Source: Bacteroidales bacterium
Lineage (GTDB): Bacteria > Bacteroidota > Bacteroidia > Bacteroidales > UBA4181
DNA: 8,476 nt
Reading direction: 5' to 3'
Assembly (NCBI GenBank): GCA_031259205.1
Contig: JAIRLS010000211.1
Location: forward strand, 1-8,476
This document shows, one piece after another, positions 7,437-8,476 of the stretch (position 1 is the first letter of the stretch; each line of letters starts with the position of its first letter). Below the pieces are notes generated by a model. That model made no database searches and was not told where the DNA came from. It worked only from the letters and a program-made list of their open reading frames with translations. Both the position numbers and the translations under genes were made by a program.

Positions 7437-8228
7437 TCAGTTATTAATTTTCACTTCGGGCATAGGTTCGATGGGCGCTTCCTCTTCTGCTTTATCGCTG
7501 TTTTTGCTTCTGCGGGAGGCGCGCGCCTTCAAGTGTCGGGTGTAATAATCGTTCAGCAGATTGAAAGCGTTGGCCGCCGGCTGGTAATCGACGTTTTCAT
7601 ATTCTTCCGAACAGTATTGCAGGGCGTCGAAAAAACGATTCAAGGCGTCAGTACAGTCTTTGCGCGCCTGTACCATGTCGAAGTAGATTTCACTGCTTTT
7701 TTGGTCGATGTATTCGTTGAACGTAGCCTCGTATTCGCGGTTGGCGTCGAACAGCCGTTCTGCAACCGGTTTCAGGCCGAAAGCGGCAAGCGCTTCACGG
7801 GCGACTTCGTTGCCTTGCAGATCTTTTTCCAGCAGGAGCAGCCTTTCGGTTTCCGCCGATCGACTGTCACGGGCGATGGTCCTGGCCTGATGCTTGTCCA
7901 GCAGTTTTGACAGCGCCTCGTAATGAGGCCCTATTTCCGGAAATACAACTCCCGCTTCAAAGGCGTCCGTCACACGGCGAACGAGCATGATCAACATGTC
8001 GCGCTCTGCATCCAGCTTGCCGGCAAGCGTCAGTTTCTCGTTCTTGCGAACGTAAACGCCGAACGATTCCATCGTCGCCTCGAAAGCGATCAAGGCGTTC
8101 CATGATTTCTCAAGGTGCAGCGAGACCATGTCGTAACGCTTCCCTATCGTGATTACCTGCCCGTACATTACGGGAAATTCATTGTTCCATAACTGTTTGT
8201 ATGGAATCCGATTGATTTTGATTTTCAT
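7437..8228 (-). CDS. DUF6261-like helical protein of unknown function
   Basis: The 263-residue product has no signal peptide or membrane segment. It is predominantly alpha-helical with many charged residues and heptad-like leucine spacing. The block around ARTIARDSRSAETERLLLL (115-133) and LFDANREYEATFNEYIDQ (159-176) resembles the DUF6261 family of Bacteroidota, whose members have about 240-260 residues and the same L..AN..F...Y pattern. This is a recollection of the family, not a search result. The C-terminal tail from about 232 is low-complexity, first basic (KARASRRSK) then acidic (EEEAPIEP). The gene precedes the GH2 gene by 17 nt, so co-transcription is likely. Upstream lie a candidate promoter and a 41-bp tandem array. 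The start is the ATG at 8228 in an A/T-rich leader with no clear Shine-Dalgarno sequence. Function is unknown. Confidence 0.85.
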   Translation of the reverse strand: MKIKINRIPYKQLWNNEFPVMYGQVITIGKRYDMVSLHLEKSWNALIAFEATMESFGVYVRKNEKLTLAGKLDAERDMLIMLVRRVTDAFEAGVVFPEIGPHYEALSKLLDKHQARTIARDSRSAETERLLLLEKDLQGNEVAREALAAFGLKPVAERLFDANREYEATFNEYIDQKSSEIYFDMVQARKDCTDALNRFFDALQYCSEEYENVDYQPAANAFNLLNDYYTRHLKARASRRSKNSDKAEEEAPIEPMPEVKINN

Positions 8229-8267
8229 TATTTTAAATGTTTTGATGTGATTAAATAATATTGACGG

Positions 8268-8299
8268 TAAAGATACTTCTTTTTCGGATCAACGCCAAC
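8268..8299 (-). promoter_or_regulatory. Candidate promoter of the DUF6261-like gene
   Basis: On the minus strand, GTTG (8296-8299, 3 of 4 matches to TTTG) is followed after 20 nt by TATCTTTA (8268-8275, matching TAnnTTTG except the last base). That would give a 5' leader of about 30-35 nt before the ATG at 8228. It lies between the gene and the 41-bp repeat array and would drive both the DUF6261-like and GH2 genes. Confidence 0.42.
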
Positions 8300-8329
8300 A
8301 GGTCTTGCGACGCTGCCGGATTGATTTTC

Positions 8330-8476
8330 GGTTTGGGAAATGCTCATGCGCGTCTGCATGGGCTTTTTCCGGTTTGGGAAATGCTCAAGCGAGTCGGCAT
8401 GGGCTTTTTACGGTGTGGGAAATGCTCATGCTAGACAGCAGGAGGTTTTGGCGGTTTGGGTAATGCTCATGCGAGC
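8330..8476. repeat. 41-bp tandem repeat array, running off the window
   Basis: Units begin at 8330, 8371, 8412 and 8453 with an exact 41-bp period; the fourth is cut by the window end after 24 bp. The first 20 bases, GGTTTGGGAAATGCTCATGC, are nearly constant, while the second half (GCATGGGCTTTTTCC-like) is kept in copies 1 and 2 and diverged in copy 3. Copies 1 and 2 differ at four positions. A weaker match at about 8302-8329 may be a decayed earlier copy. The period is not a multiple of three and no long frame runs through, so it is non-coding. The spacing and partly conserved second half argue against CRISPR. Confidence 0.9.

Noticed and set aside
6772..7545. 257-codon + strand open frame
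   Set aside because: It runs antisense across the GH2 start and the end of the DUF6261-like gene, has no recognisable domain and contradicts two well-supported genes.
707..8228. Polysaccharide utilisation locus
   Set aside because: Two glycosidases are present, but no SusC/SusD, sensor or transporter, and glpD with its own promoter lies between them.
8330..8476. CRISPR array with 20-bp repeats and 21-bp spacers
   Set aside because: The 'spacer' halves of copies 1 and 2 are nearly the same, so the whole 41 bp is the repeat unit.

Overview
The window looks like a piece of a Bacteroidales (Bacteroidota) chromosome. The evidence is a glpD promoter matching the Bacteroidota consensus (TTTG, 19 bp, TATTTTTG), weak A/T-rich ribosome-binding regions, two secreted glycoside hydrolases, a protein resembling the Bacteroidota-restricted DUF6261 family, and an IS1-type transposase relic of a kind common in that phylum. 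I cannot name the genus from sequence alone.

Layout, left to right. Positions 1-192 are a tandem array of 21/22-bp units containing small palindromes. It abuts a 100-bp element with 18/19 matching terminal inverted repeats (196-295). Next is a decayed IS1-family transposase on the + strand (about 333-682), which ends 24 bp from the 3' end of the first intact gene. All four intact genes are on the minus strand. They are a secreted GH29 alpha-L-fucosidase (707-2137), a GlpD-type FAD-dependent glycerol-3-phosphate dehydrogenase (2596-4164), a secreted GH2 beta-glycosidase of unassigned specificity (4588-7419) and a DUF6261-like helical protein (7437-8228). Two intergenic stretches (2138-2595 and 4225-4587) hold no gene that I recognise. 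The window ends inside a second tandem array with a 41-bp period (8330 onward), just upstream of the DUF6261-like gene's candidate promoter.

How the genes fit together. Transcription of the intact genes runs right to left. The DUF6261-like gene and the GH2 gene are 17 nt apart and are probably co-transcribed. glpD has its own promoter and belongs to core glycerol-3-phosphate metabolism. The fucosidase is a separate unit. Two exported glycosidases suggest glycan scavenging, but no SusC/SusD pair, sulfatase or regulator is visible, so this is not a demonstrable polysaccharide utilisation locus.

The parts least explained by known genes are the two tandem arrays. They share a TTTGGGAAA core (on the minus strand in the left array, on the + strand in the right), and the right one lies directly upstream of the DUF6261-like gene. 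The left array has a higher-order structure in which an identical 43-bp dimer occurs twice.
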